Positions 1 through 31,208 of a stretch of 64,000 bases of DNA are shown here, one piece after another. Each line of letters opens with the position of its first letter. Positions within the stretch are counted from its first letter, which is position 1. The notes beneath the pieces were generated by a model that did not search any database, was not told where the DNA came from, and was given only the letters and a program-made list of their open reading frames with translations. The translations under genes and the position numbers were made by a program. The stretch is taken from assembly GCA_028673005.1 (NCBI GenBank), contig CM054118.1, positions 57,605,338-57,669,337 of the forward strand, written 5' to 3'. The DNA is from Tanypteryx hageni (Eukaryota > Arthropoda > Insecta > Odonata > Petaluridae).

Positions 1-18744
<18,744 letters not shown>

Positions 18745-18800
18745 AGCTATAACAGGGAAAATGCCACTCGAGCTTCCACTGACTACGGCCACACACCAAG
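18745..18800 (-). promoter_or_regulatory. Candidate core promoter of the phospho-lyase gene (initiator TCAGTG)
   Basis: On the minus strand TCAGTG lies at 18783-18778, an exact match to the arthropod initiator consensus. It would give a 5' leader of about 37 nt before the ATG. No TATA box is evident. The 150 bases upstream are less AT-rich than the surroundings. The start site itself is inferred. Confidence 0.45.
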
Positions 18801-21590
18801 GAACGAACAGCTGATTTCTGCGCTACTGCCTGTAGCCGAGTTGATAACGTCCTAGCGCATCCCAAGGTTGCCAGAGTAAGAATGGAGAAGAGGGAAGGGT
18901 AGGTTGAAAAGAGTTGGCAAATGCGTGCGCCGATCGTTTAGAGTGGCGGTTTCAGCGACTTGATAATGCAGATAAATTAATGCATTCTGGAGCATAATTG
19001 GTTTCTTTTGCGAATAATTATTGCGGAAGACGTTTCAAATTCTCGTTCCATCGATATGAAAAAAACGAAACAAAAATACTAAGGTTTGTATTGTTTAGGT
19101 ACTATTTTTTAAAAATCTGAGAATAAAATATGCGATGTTCCTCATCTCTCCTTTTTCTTATAAGATGAAGTTCCAATTGTTACGATTTATAATAAAAAAA
19201 GACACATGTCAAATCCTTACGGACTGATAAATACATTTTAGTGCTGAGCTGTTCTAAAACCGAAATTGACACGATTAACAAATAATTAATAGGCAAATAT
19301 TACTTACAATAATTGCACATAAGCTTTTAGTTACAGGTTTTCATGTTGTAAACATAGAAAACTAGTAAAATGTCTTCCTCATCAGCCTCTGAAATGTAAA
19401 AGACTAACTTGCAGGAACTGCTTGCTTGTTATTCTACATATTCAGAATTTTTCTTGACACATAAAAATATTTTATTACCTAGAGAAACAAAATCCTCTAT
19501 TTCCCCAACAACAATATCATCATTGACACATTCATGGTTATTTAAGATTTTCTAGATCACCGAATAAAGAACGTTCAAGTGTGCCATTCTAGCATAGATA
19601 TACGCATAACAATGCATGAGCGTAATTTGTTACTGGCCTTGACATATTCTCAACAACAAACTTGAGAAAGCATTCAAGTGCTGGTAAGTGCAAGCCCAAG
19701 AGAAAAACTAAATCGATATAAAAATTTCGAAAAAAGCATATAAATAGAATTTTTATATTTACTACGATTTATCTTAATATCCGTCGAAAAACTTCAACAA
19801 TTACAAGATTTATATTATTTGTTCAAAATCTCAAGGTACGTATTAACTATTAGCGATTAAAGTAAATATGCTTCAATTTAAATATTAAAGATGTAGAGAT
19901 TACGCGTATTTTATTCTACAAAGTAAATTTTACAATAACAGGATGAATTTTTCTGAAATTAAGCAACAAAATTTTATTAGATAATGAATGAGATTTTCGT
20001 AATAGCGAGAAAATATATCAACCAGTTATTTTATGGGCAAGCCGTTGGAATATTTCAGGACACAGACAATAATTTTAACCAATAATTGTAACAGCGTAAT
20101 TTAGAACAACCTCAGAACTCGTTAGGAAACAGGAATAAAATATCCAATTCTTTGTATTTGGCTTGCGTTTTTTGTTTTATTTGTTATCGTAAAAAACTAT
20201 TACACGCACGGTCGCCATAAGCTAAGTTAAAAATCCCAACTAAGAAACGAAATAAATGGCCCTGCGGAATTGCATATCAGGTAATTTAATTTGAGCAACT
20301 TAATAGTTTTGTCATTACTGGAATTCCTGAGCGAAAATGCACCACAAGCATCTCGATTCCGAAGAATGCCAAGAAAATAATATTTTGAATTTTGCCAGAG
20401 AGAACCAAAGTATATTCGTTAATCTTTAGAAATATTAGCGGATATATGGCAAAAAAGTCCTTAACAAGTATTCACGATGTCTTCCGGGGATTGAACACTA
20501 AGCGTTGAGCTGAAAGTGACTTGTTTCGTTCAGTCTGAACAAATATATTATTCTGCAAAGAGCAAATTATTTCCCTCAAAAGTTATCGAAACATTTTTAC
20601 TTCTGGAATTTAGTCGTGAATTTATTATATCCTCGAGAGCTCGAATATCTATTTACATCTTTGCAGCGAGAACAGTTATATTATTATCCTAAACTTTAGC
20701 CAAACAATCGCTTAATAATCCAGATGCACATTTCAAAGGAACCATCCTTCGAGGTAAATGACCGATATTTGAATCTGACCAAAAAAACTCATCCGTTTTC
20801 TGTCTACGACACTTTTCTTGATCGTATTTTTATCCAGTTATAAGATGAGCTCGATTATTTATTTCTGAACTATTGATTTTTCGAAAGAACCCAGGAGATA
20901 TATTATAGCGGCAAAATTGTCCCCAGGCACACGAAACAATTGATTATTTGAATAAATAAGGTTTATCATTATGTACAAAAATTCACATTTGACAGGTGTT
21001 TAAAGGAATTAAATAGTAAAAGCAGTATTAGATTTTTATTTAATTATGGATGCAATGCTTCACAAACATTTTTGCGTGTTAATATACATTTTGATATTTT
21101 TATCTTTCATTGGTATTTTTATAAATTTCCTAAATATTAAAAAACATCTCCAAAATTGAATTATAATTTTTCAAGATAATGCGGGTGCATGTAACAAATG
21201 AAATATTTCAGACTATTTTTTTTGACTTCTTCAAATGTGAATATAATACATCAGTATTGTCTCTTTTGTATAATTTTCAAATGCCAAATAGTTATCACAT
21301 ACGCAATAAAAAATGTGGATCATTGAGGACTCCATTTTTTATATTTCAGATTTCTGCTTCTAATAGGTTTTCCGTTATTTCAAAATCATGTGACATTTCA
21401 TCATTAACGCTATCAATTATATATTTTAAGTTATGGAGGAATCAAGAGCTAATATCCTTGGTCATCGTTAAGAACTCAGTGTGAAATAGAGATTACTGCA
21501 AATCAAATAAATATACTGATAAGCGATATCACGATTGTCTGAGTTACTTACAAATAAACTGGTAACATTACCTAACCATAAAAGACTTTC
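18790..21590. other. Intergenic DNA upstream of the phospho-lyase gene
   Basis: About 2.8 kb, AT-rich, with no gene, tRNA or clear repeat boundary found on either strand. The first 150 bases may carry upstream promoter elements. Confidence 0.5.
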
Positions 21591-21594
21591 ATAA

Positions 21595-21750
21595 TGCGTA
21601 CCAAAAGTGTACCCCCCATTAATCGTTGCAAACAGAACTTCCACCTTATGATCACATACAGCAAGCATATATGTATCTCGATTTACCGCCACCCCCGCTT
21701 TAGTGCCAATGTCAGTGATGGACAAATGTTGGCGCTAAATCGGGGTTTGA
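21595..21750. mobile_element. MITE copy 1 (TCAAACCCCGATTTAGCG family)
   Basis: Closely related to 40809-40978 along its length. The right terminal sequence CGCTAAATCGGGGTTTGA (21733-21750) is intact and the left terminus has decayed. A minus-strand open frame across it is the repeat, not a gene. Confidence 0.65.
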
Positions 21751-21754
21751 CCAT

Positions 21755-23200
21755 AATCATATGCAAATGTGAAAACGAACAGAGACAATTCTTACTCTTT
21801 GAGTAAAACACTCGGGCTTCATTTATTGCTAGCGGTTAGTAAGAAGTCATAAAATCAGTCCAAAGCAAGCAAACTCTTCATTTGGACAAGAAAAGGGAAA
21901 GTATCCACAAGCGCAAACAATCGCCGTAACCAAAGAAGGAATTAGATCTCCGTATCAGACGAGATAAGACTATCGCTATTTAAATTTTCTCTATACACTT
22001 TATGAGATAATGAAAAGAATTGTATCGTCCTTTGATCCGTTGCATGAAGACTTGCCGCAAAACACGCTCCCGTTTTCTTCATACTTTTTCGAAATCTTCG
22101 AGCTGGTATTTCCGTACCTCCTTGATGCGTTGGAACATAATCAATAAAAAATAGAAGCTTGGCTTTTCTATATTATACAAAAACATTATGTAAAGTGGAA
22201 CTTTCAATTGACTGACACTACCCAAAATAATACTTGGGCGATGAATTTGAACGAGGATCTCTCATATTGACTTTAATGAAAACCAATCAAGCCGTTGAAG
22301 AGACGAAAGACTCGAGATACAGACTAAACGTTCCCATAAGGCGTTCCGCTACTATCGCTTCCCTTAGTAAAGAACGCTTAATAAATCGGATCAACTTCGC
22401 ATTATTTTGCATGTAGTTTCCATCAGCCGTCTATTATTATTATTATTCACATAAACGCTACAATTGGGAGCAGGTCCCGGTGGCAGCGGATCCCCATCAC
22501 AACTCAATGCATAATGCCCAAATTACATAATAAAAATTTGGTTTACTTAATACAAAAATATAAGCTTTTTGATACCTGTATAATATATATCTATAATAAA
22601 GAATACGAAACATTTATATCGTAGTTCTACTTCTAAATATATTTTTATTAACCTAAAAAGATTATTAAAAGGGGAAATTATACCAAGTAACTATCGGATG
22701 TAAACGAAATCGCGTAGAAATGCACGGTATTTTTTTAAATTTGACTGAATACATAATTGTCTGGCCAGGTGGTACACTGACTACATAGGTAACCTACTAA
22801 GGAATGCTTCTATGGCACACCGAGGCTTATTGTCCCATTCGTTCAAAACACTAACGCCGCATTCCTCCAAAACAAACTTTCCGGCTTGCTTGTACCTGAG
22901 ATTCTGTCATTCATTTTATTTATTTTGGAAATTCCAGACACGGGAGACATCATAATTTACCGTTAGATTTATTGGAGGCAGGTCAGCCTTTCATCTGGTG
23001 CCTTAGGCTGCTTTCACACCCGTTAATCAAGGCAAACCAAGACGCGTTTAGTCAGGATGGGACGGCGTTTAACGGAATAGAACCCATAGTCGAGCCTCTG
23101 GAATTTCACATTAATCATACAAAACAAAAACAGGCGAATAAACGTCTTGCATGACGTGTCTTTAAGATTACATTTTACATCATTTTCTATTTTCGTCAGT
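21755..23200. other. Intergenic DNA without recognised genes
   Basis: Holds a short ATTATT run near 22434 and a GC-richer patch at 22840-23130 beginning with CTGCTTTCACACCCG. I see no coding evidence beyond small open frames. Confidence 0.45.
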
Positions 23201-23310
23201 CAGTCTCGGTCAAACCTCCGTGTGGCTTAGGTCGGAAGTTATGCAATTGAGTGCTTTTCACGCAGAAATTTTTTAATTTGGGTGATACATTTTTGTAGCT
23301 TCCGCAGAAA

Positions 23311-23406
23311 ATGGAAGCTATTTACAAACCGGACATTGAGGAGCATAAAAAATATTACGAAAAATTTGCAGAAGGAAATCTCGGATCAAATGAATATGAC
23401 GAGTGC
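23311..23406 (+). CDS. Possible first coding exon of an unrecognised + strand gene
   Basis: An ATG in good context (CAGAAAATGG) opens 32 codons that look coding: charged and aromatic residues, starting MEAIYKPDIEEH and including YYEKFAEGN. The frame meets TAA at 23410, but donors GTGCGT (23403) and GTATAA (23407) lie just before it. A TCAGTC initiator-like sequence is about 100 nt upstream (near 23200). No downstream exon was found, so it may be a relic or the 5' end of a gene I cannot follow. I do not recognise the protein. Confidence 0.3.
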
Positions 23407-24522
23407 GTATAATTTCATTTTTTCTTTATTTTCGAGCGTTATGCTATAAAAAGAATGAAAAGTATTTGGATTAGGTCTCAAGTTATGTTGCAAGCGGGTA
23501 AGCCTCGTCGGCCAAGAGGTAATCATGGAATTGACGAGGCTCTTGAAGATTAAAGAGATTATTCTTTCAAGAACTCTCTCCGAATTTCGATTCACGAAAT
23601 TCATGCCGTATCATAATTGCGGATGAACAAAGACGCACTTTCTCATCGTCCGACTTCTCGTTTCCTACTGACTAATCAGGTCGAGAGAGACCTGTCTCGC
23701 CTAATGTTGCCTTTCATCGTTTTGTCTTATCTTGAATGACCGGTTTAAAGGCAGTCTTATATACCATGCCTTTTCCTTCTATTTCTTTCTGAATAATATC
23801 GAAGAGTTCACCATAATTCGTACGAAAAATACAGATTAATTGAAAAGTCTAAAGTAGAAATTCTTGCTACATATTCCTCCTCACAATTTAGTCTCCTCGA
23901 AGGTTGACAGTTTCGCCCATTTTCCTGCACACTTACGAGGATGACTCTGGGCTTCTCCTCAAAGTACGCACGTATCATCTCTCGACATGATAACAATGCC
24001 GAGTATGTGATTCCACCCACCAAAATAAATCTTGGTTGTCCTTATCAAAAGAAACTGTTCTTCCTTCCCGCAACATTTTTTTCTCTTCCATACCAACGAG
24101 AATAATATCTGATTTTTTTAACGATTTCAATCGTCGATTAACTCGGGTTTGTTCTTTTACGTCGTTTTTTTAAGCGTTAAAAATTACTTAATTTCTGAAT
24201 GTTTAAGAATGGAGGATTTTTAGCGTTTTTTAAATCTGCTTATGCGTTCGGTTTGTCCGTCTGTCTGTCTGGCTGACTCGCTAACTCCTCTTAAGCGAAA
24301 GCAGATAGAGACTTCGTTATTTTCGCCAATCGATTCAATATTTCGTCTCAATGTGCACGTTTTTTTTCCGTTTGTCCGTCTGTCTTTCTATTTTTTTATA
24401 ATATTATTTCGGACTAACCATGCTAGTATACATATATTTTAACATTCTGCATTGACAATTTTTTAAAAGCAATTTACTGTCTTGCTTCAGCAGCTCTTCC
24501 CTTGCTTGTTGTTTTCATTTTT

Positions 24523-24752
24523 GGTACTTGTTAATTATACGCCCGCCACAGAACGCTATCCAACCCAATCCGAGGGGGAGGGGGACGCATGTAACGTGTG
24601 AAGGATCCAAAAACACTTCAACTTAACTTACCCAACCCGGTGGGGTCGAGCACACTGTTCCTTCACGTTCAAATTTCCCAAAAAAAATAATTAACAAACA
24701 AGTGGAAATATGCGCGCGCACTGTCGTGGCGGGCGTAAAATTAACAAGTACC
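24523..24752. mobile_element. MITE, about 230 bp, with 27-bp inverted repeats
   Basis: The left end GGTACTTGTTAATTATACGC and the reverse complement of the right end (24726-24752) match at all but one or two positions over 27 nt, through CCCGCCAC. The interior is GC-richer and non-coding. Confidence 0.8.
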
Positions 24753-25863
24753 CTTTGTTTAGCGACGGTGTTATCGCAGAGCTGTACGCAGTGCCGGCCC
24801 AAAAATTTGCGGGGCCCTGTTCAAAAAAGGTAATAATAGTTAACACAGAAAAACTTGAATAATTAAACATATATTTTGAGTTTGATAAACATCTTTAAAT
24901 ATAAAACTACAATTTTGATTATTACGGTGGTTTGAATTATCAATAACCTGTAATATAATATTGTAAGTAATAACAATGTCTATTGTAGGTCCATTTATCT
25001 ACAGTATATAATTAAAAAAGAAATCGAGTGATGATATCAATACATACATGATATAATACATAACAAATTTTGGCTGTCAGCCCGTTCAAGGTTAGGTTGC
25101 CATTTATATAATTGGTCTTGCTCTCTTGGCTGCGAAATCATTTATGGTATCATTGTAACCAATAATTTTCGTTAAGTCGATTTCTATCGAAATAATTGCC
25201 AATAAATTTAGCCTTTCTTGAGAAATAGTTGACCTTAAATAATTTTTAATGATTTTTAGTTTATAAAATGATCTCTCATTTGAGGCAACTGTGATAGAGC
25301 TAGTCAAAATTATCCTTAATGCAATGGCAACATTTGGGTATAATTCCGTCAAATGTTTCTCGTTTATAAATTTCAACGCTTCCAAGCATGTTGAAGTTGT
25401 TGTGACTATTTTTCGAAACATATTTACTTCATCGTAAAAATCATGCTTATCAATATCAGTATTGAAAGTTAAACAAAACCTGTCAGAATCTTGCTTCAAG
25501 TTAAATTTAGACACTTCCTTCAGTCTTGAAAAGTCAGACAAGAAACCGAAAATTTTATAATGTTCCTCATACGATTCAAAATATTTCTTAAAAGATACCA
25601 AAGCATAATCAATTATAAAGAAAAAAAAATTTACTCGGAAATTGTCTTCAGGATCTGTTACAGATGAATCACTGCTTTCATAATCGAAAAACTTTCTTTT
25701 CTTGCTAACACGAGGTTGTTTAAAATGTGACTCAATATTTAATTCTACTGATAATTTCTTAGCTTCATTTAAGCAAGTTTTGAATTTTTGTAAAAATATG
25801 ACTAGTTCATCCAAATGTTTTACTGCAATAGCTAAATGCATTGCTTTATCCTGTAATAATTTG

Positions 25864-26011
25864 GGAATAATTTTGAAACGAGAAAAAAGTCTGCTATGAC
25901 CGGGAATTGAACCCGGGTTTTTCACTTGCCGGGCGGATATTCTACCACTGAACTATCGTAGCAGATCAATTTTCTCGTTTCTGAACGCGGATGTTTTATT
26001 GTAATAATTTG
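25864..26011 (-). mobile_element. tRNA-like insertion with 12-bp target duplications
   Basis: TGTAATAATTTG occurs at 25852-25863 and again at 26000-26011, and the hAT protein reading resumes across the two copies (SKLLQ before, KLLQDKAMH after). The inserted 136-148 bp is thus a retroposition-type insertion. Its core is tRNA-like (25892-25962), enclosed by arms GAAACGAGAAAA (from 25876) and TTTTCTCGTTTC (to about 25981). Confidence 0.75.
25892..25962 (-). pseudogene. tRNA-Gly-like sequence, not a normal tRNA
   Basis: 71 nt fold position-for-position like tRNA-Gly: 7-bp acceptor (one mismatch), D arm GTTC-AGTGGTA-GAAT, T arm CCGGG-TTCAATT-CCCGG and a discriminator A. Both Pol III boxes are good, and six Ts follow 2 nt after the 3' end. 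The anticodon loop is CCGGCAA, giving GGC with C at position 33 in place of the invariant T, and the anticodon stem has a C-A mismatch. It is therefore a tRNA-derived element or pseudogene rather than a working tRNA. Confidence 0.7.
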
Positions 26012-28104
26012 CTTATCAAATTAACTTTTACTAATAGTTCATACCAAATTACTAGACTGAGAAAGAACTCAAATTTATGCATATTTTTATATACCCCTCT
26101 TATTTCTACTTCTATGCCGTTTGTTTTCAACCTCTTCAAGGGCGTTCAAAAATTCAGGAAGTTGAAATCGAACAACTTTAACACTGCTGAAACGATATTC
26201 CCATCTTGTATTACAAAGCTGTTTTGATGTATTTTGAGTAACATGTTTCTTTAATATTTCCCAACGTGACGTTGAAGCTGAAAATGTTGTATATAACTGT
26301 TGTAAACTGTTAAAAAAATTAATAGTAATTTCTGATGATTTAGCGACCGCGCCTAACATTAAATTGATGTTATGACATGCGCATGGAGTATATAAAGCTT
26401 TTGAGTTTTCTTTCAGAAATCTTGCTTGCACATCTTTATTAAAACCCTTCATATTAGAACCGTTGTCATAGCCCTGGCCACGACAATTTTCTGGTGATAT
26501 TCCTAATTCATTCATTAATGTTTTCAGTTTGTCAAATAATCCTTTCCCTGTGGTATCGTCTACCGTCAAAAAAGTAATAAAATGTTCCCGAACTTCACCT
26601 ACTGTCCCTTCAACATAAACAAATCTAAATACAACAGACAGCTGTTCTTGATGACTGACATCAGGAGTACAGTCCAATAACATGGAATAATATTTAGCCC
26701 TGATTAATTCTTTCACTATAGACTGTTTAACTTTTGTTTGTACCTATAAGATCAATTAACTCATCCTGGATTCTGTGAGATAAATAGTTGTTTCTTTTGT
26801 TCTTTAAAACAGGATCAAATTTAGCTATTATTTCTATGAGACCAAGAAAATTTCCATTATTAGGTGTAAAAAGTTTATCACTTGAGCCTCTAAAGGCTAA
26901 ATTATGTTCTGCTAAATAAAAGATTGCTGCAACTATTCGGACAAATATTTCACGTAATATTTCAGATTTCGCTTTAAACTCTTCTTTTAGTGTCAAGAGC
27001 AGTCCCTTTTATTATATTTGATTCTCTTTCAATTAGGGAATACATGCAGTTGCGATGCACTAATGATTGTCCATGTTCAGAAATTTTTGGACTTAAATGT
27101 GACCAATCTCTAAAACCTCGACTACACAAAAAATATTCAGAATTTGAGAAAAGTTTACATGCAAAGCACCAAATACTATCTGTACTTGTTGAATATATTA
27201 GCCATCTTCTTTGTTGCTTTTCACCATTTGCTAACCTTTTAGTGTAATGAAAATTCGAAAAGTTCCTTCTTTGATCATCTTTAGGAAAATTATCTGATTT
27301 AATTTGAACAGGGTCTTTTACAACTATTAAAGTTCTGAAATCATCACTCAACATTTTTGGCCATGTTGCTGAAATATATGGTAAAAGCAAATTTTCACCC
27401 TCTTCTCCGACACTGAATATCCCCGAGGGAGTATGATCTGAAACGGTTACATTATGAATCTCAGGCACATCAGCTACATCTGTACCTATTTCAGGTGTCT
27501 CTTGTAGTGTAGGATTATTAGTATTATTGTTCCCATTGATTTCCTTATTTCGCAGACGATCCAAAGGTTTCGCCTTAGGTGATGTTAAAAATTTTATTAA
27601 AGAATTATTTAGTTTTCCAGCTTCAAGTTTCCGTTTTCTTGCATTTATTCGCTTATCATTGGCGCTTAGATATTTTCGACCTTGGTCACGTTCTCTACTT
27701 GTCATGATGTTGAATTATATTATCTATAAATAAAAAACAAAAAATTAAATTCGTTATTAAAAAGTTCAGTAAGGATAATAATATTTTATTGCTAACTCCG
27801 TCAGGGTCATTAATTAGTACTTATTATTTCATTTTGGTTTCTAAATTATAATTTATATTAAAGAAAATTTGTCAATGTACTTAGTGATGATTATTAAAAT
27901 ATGGGATGAGGTAAGTAAGAGGGACGTACACAAGATCCTATATATCACTGTATATTTCTGAAAATTGGATAGTAATCAGATTTGTCAAGGTTTCCAGTAT
28001 TTATGGCTTTTTTATCAGAAATCCTTACCATTGTTACTCACTTTTGACAAAACCCTATACTACCAGAAATAACAAAACAAATATTAACCCGGCAGTGGTC
28101 GCGC

Positions 28105-28210
28105 TGGGCCTTAAGGGCCCCATACACTCGGTTTTTAGCAGTTTTTCCCGTGCGGTTTTGAACCGTGCGGGTAAACACAAGAGTGTGTGGGCGAAAACCG
28201 ACCAAAAAGA
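28105..28210. mobile_element. Possible PIF/Harbinger-type element end
   Basis: TTAAGGGCCCCATACACTCGG (28111-28131) resembles a Harbinger terminus next to a TTA duplication. A reversed GAGTGTGTGGGCGAAAACCG follows at 28181-28200. No transposase was recognised and the opposite end was not found. Confidence 0.3.
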
Positions 28211-28499
28211 CTGGAACGAATAAAATCAACTTTAGCACATCACATTTATTCCTGTTGTGAACAACATTGCGTGATGATTTCGGAACAACCACTTGGCACC
28301 AACACATAAACATACGATTGTAACAAATGCATACTGCGCAAGTAGGAAAAACACCGTTGCCAAAGCGAGCATCTTACAGACCTCGGCTAAACCGCGGTCT
28401 CGTCAGATCCCGTAAAAACCTCGTTTAAGCAATTCAACCTGGACCGTGACTCAAACCACGGTCTCAAAACACGGTTTTCAAACCCCGATTCGTCTAAGC

Positions 28500-28782
28500 C
28501 AGGTGTCCCCAAACTAAGGCCCGCGAAAGGGTTTTATCCGGCCCGCGGAAATTTAATTAAACATCATAAAATCAGTGTTTCCAATTTTAAAACAGGTGCA
28601 TTGTTCGCATTAGAAATTTTCTTACATTTATTCACGTTTACTTATAGTTATATATGCATGTATGCTTCGGTAATTATAGAATACAATATTTTAAACTTGG
28701 AAACGTTTTTTTTCGATCCGGCCCGCCTAGCACTTTCAATATTCCTATGTGGCCCTCCTCTCAAAAAGTTTGGGGACCCCTG
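28500..28782. mobile_element. hAT MITE, 283 bp, perfect 8-bp target duplication
   Basis: Starts CAGGTGTCCCCAAACT and ends AGTTTGGGGACCCCTG. It is flanked by GTCTAAGC on both sides (28492-28499, 28783-28790), an exact 8-bp duplication, and has internal GGCCCGC pairs near both ends. The intact duplication makes it one of the younger insertions in the window. It interrupts an older CG-rich repeat (28380-28830). Confidence 0.93.
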
Positions 28783-28829
28783 GTCTAAGCAATCCGCCCT
28801 AAACAGTTCTACTTAAGTCCGACAGATTT

Positions 28830-30700
28830 AGAGCATAATAATCTTGTGCTAGAGGCATTTATTTCCTTTCAATAATGAAACGCATTAAATATAATAAATC
28901 TGAAAATTTACAATCAAAGACATCTAGAACAGACGAAAATCGAGTGCTAAAGGCATAAATACTTCTCACATTTGGTGCACATATATTGTGTTTATCTTTA
29001 GGATTTAAGAGATTATAAACTTTCTCAATGATTACCTATGTAAAAATTTATGATAATAAATGCAGAAAGGAATGCCAAGAACTTCATGAGAGAAAAATAG
29101 CGAAAGAAATTCTTACCATAGTTTCACTCAAATAGTTACTTCAGTGGTCGTCCTGGGTCTGTGAGACAGATGTTTACAGCACAATAACTCATGAAAGACT
29201 GAATCATGTGGAGAAAACGTTGATATATTGTAAAGAAACTTAGTCCCTTGAAAGGTACACAAGAGTATTAAATTTCTCCAAAAGCCAGTCAAGAAGTAAC
29301 AAAGTAAATATTTTCTCACTGGGTCTATAAGATTGTTCCAGTAAAAGCTTTTCCATGTAGAAAACGTTCTTCCGAGCGGAGGAGCGGGGACAAAGGTTCC
29401 TACATCTCCCATTACATTATTTCCCCTCATCTATTCTTGAGTAGGAAAATGCTACCATGTAGTCAGCTTTCTACTTATTAAACGCGCGACCTTTAAATCT
29501 GGAATTCATACATACAATGTAATTATTTATGTATTCATTGTTTCTTTAACAAGTGAAGAGCAGCGACAAATATGTTTCCTCTTTACTTTATTTCCCTTTC
29601 ACATTTATAAATAGAAGGCAATTTTTTAAAATTTCTGTCATTCTTTCCATTTATTGAAACCCATGGGGAGGGGAATGTCACGTGGTTTTCGGTGCGGGGA
29701 CCTGTTCCACCGAACAGTTCGCTGAGGCTGTACGATCATTTCCGGAATTCGTTTTCTCTCTCTCTCTGTCTGTCTCTAATTTGCCAAACGTTCCACCCTT
29801 CCGGTGTCGCCGTAGCGGCTGGTAGCGGCTCTCATATAGTGTGTCAGGCGACTTCATTGCGTCACGACCTAGAAGCGACGCAGGGAATTTCGTAACGCCA
29901 CGCCGATTACGCCATTTCCCCGCCCCGCCCTCTCCCCCTCCCCACACCTTCGGACGATCTAGGAAGGGCGAGAGCGTTATCGCCCTCATTAACCCTTGGG
30001 GAAAATAAAGAGAGTTCAGATGCCTCTCGAGTTGGCAAAAAGGGGGAGGCTGAAAGGGGACTCGTTTGAGAAGGACTTGTGAAACACGACTTCCTTTGAC
30101 TGTAGGCCAGGTTCGACAAGCGCTAGGTCGTCCCCATCTCGAGAGGGATGTTGGATTTTTTTAAATCGTGTTGGCTCGTGAGAATATAATAGCAAATAAA
30201 GTTATAATCGTATAGTTAATTAGGTGAGTTTCTTAGCGATTTTTATTTAAATTTGTCTCGTATCTCATGAATTTCTATCCCAGGACTTCATAAAGTTTGA
30301 ATTTAAAAATTTGTAATACCATTGATTGATATGGATCAGATGTATTTTAAGTGTTCTGTTGCGATCAAAATCTTAAATATCGAACATATGTAAAGCGCCT
30401 GATATATACTTATAGACTGACAGACAGGCAGACTGAATTTTTTTAAAACTCGTTTCCTTGTTTTAAGAAACGTCCTAAAATGTGTATCGCGAGCAGGGAA
30501 AGGCGAAAAATGTCGCAATTCCATATTTAAAAACTCAGTTAAATTGTCAAATTGATTAAGCGATCATATTTTTCTGGACACACCTCTCAAATTATAGAAT
30601 CATATATCCTTTGTTTCAATAGCTACATTATGAATAATATTTCTTTTAACACAACGCAAATTTTAGTTTAATAATAAAAACTTCCTTGAAGCATTATAAC
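28830..30700. other. Intergenic DNA; GC-richer block 29640-30130
   Basis: The block at 29640-30130 has CpGs, a CACGTG E-box at 29679-29684 and a CT run (29754-29777). It could be a promoter or first-exon region, but I see no splice-bounded coding exon. The rest is AT-rich without recognised features. Confidence 0.35.
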
Positions 30701-30719
30701 AAGAGAAGCAAAATGTACG

Positions 30720-31208
30720 GATGAGATCAGAACTAGAATAGGAAAAGCAAAAGCGGCTTTCAGAAGAAAGAAACACCTACTTACGGGGAATATAAGGGAA
30801 GATATCCGCAAGAAGTCCATAAAATGCTATGTATGGAGTATAGCATTGTACGGGGCAGGAACATGGACGCTAAGGAAAAATTACATCAAATACTTGGAAA
30901 GCTTTGAAATGTGGAGTTGGAGAAGAATGCTGAAGATAAAATGGACAGATAAGATGAAAAACGATGAAGTGCTACAAACAGTGGGAGAGAAGCGAATGAT
31001 TATACAGACTATTAGAAAGAGGAAGGCAAACCTGAGGAGAGAGAGAATGATTAAAGACGTGTTAGAAGGAAAACTAGATGGAAAAAGGGAAAGAGGTAGG
31101 AAAAGGTTTCAGCTGATAGACGATTCGAAATGGAAAGAGAGTTGTCAAGATATGAAGAGGACAGCGGAAAATAGAAGTATATGGAGAACCAGGTTTAACC
31201 ATGAATAA
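30720..31208 (+). pseudogene. RTE/BovB-type LINE reverse-transcriptase C-terminus, 5'-truncated
   Basis: About 162 codons run open to a TAA: RIGKAKAAFRRKKHLL, then ALYGAGTWTLRKNYIKYLESFEMW-SWRRMLKIKW, then VGEKRMIIQTIRKRK and DVLEGKLDGKRERGRKR. This is the characteristic C-terminal block of RTE-like LINEs. The usual WIGH segment between the RKRK and RRERM parts is missing. The copy ends near 31253 in a TGATGAATAAA-type tail. It lacks the endonuclease and the catalytic part of the reverse transcriptase. Confidence 0.85.

Larger units (their letters stand above)
25104..27705 (-). pseudogene. hAT (ZMYM/TTF-type) transposase, frameshifted and interrupted
   Basis: The N-terminal part (27705-26974) has a lysine-rich start and a TTF-type zinc-finger region (WCFACKLFS, then FRDWSHLSPKISEH). 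The middle (26716-26087) has the DDE-core signatures LLDCTPDVSHQEQLSVVFRFV and GQGYDNGSNMKG and the CHNINLML stretch. The C-terminal part ends in the hAT dimerisation region, with SVASNERSF-type and LRSTISQERLNLLAI sequences. Frame changes occur near 26980 and 26720, and an insertion splits the gene near 25,900. It could not make a full protein from this copy. Related genes in animals are annotated as zinc finger MYM-type protein 1-like. Confidence 0.88.
24789..27710 (-). mobile_element. hAT transposon of the ZMYM1/TTF-zinc-finger type, decayed
   Basis: The left terminus CAGTGCCGGCCCAAAAAT at 24789 is a hAT-like end. The other terminus was not found. The minus-strand transposase runs from an ATG at 27705 to about 25104 in pieces: 26974-27705, 26727-26996, 26087-26716 and 25104-25865. 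An insertion at 25864-26011 interrupts it. The left end lies about 300 bp beyond the stop. Confidence 0.85.

Noticed and set aside
25892..25962. Functional tRNA gene
   Set aside because: C at position 33, a mismatched anticodon stem and a recent insertion context argue for a derived element.
29678..30119. GC-rich open frames as a gene
   Set aside because: No splice sites, no family motif and proline/arginine-rich low-complexity translations; kept only as a possible regulatory block.
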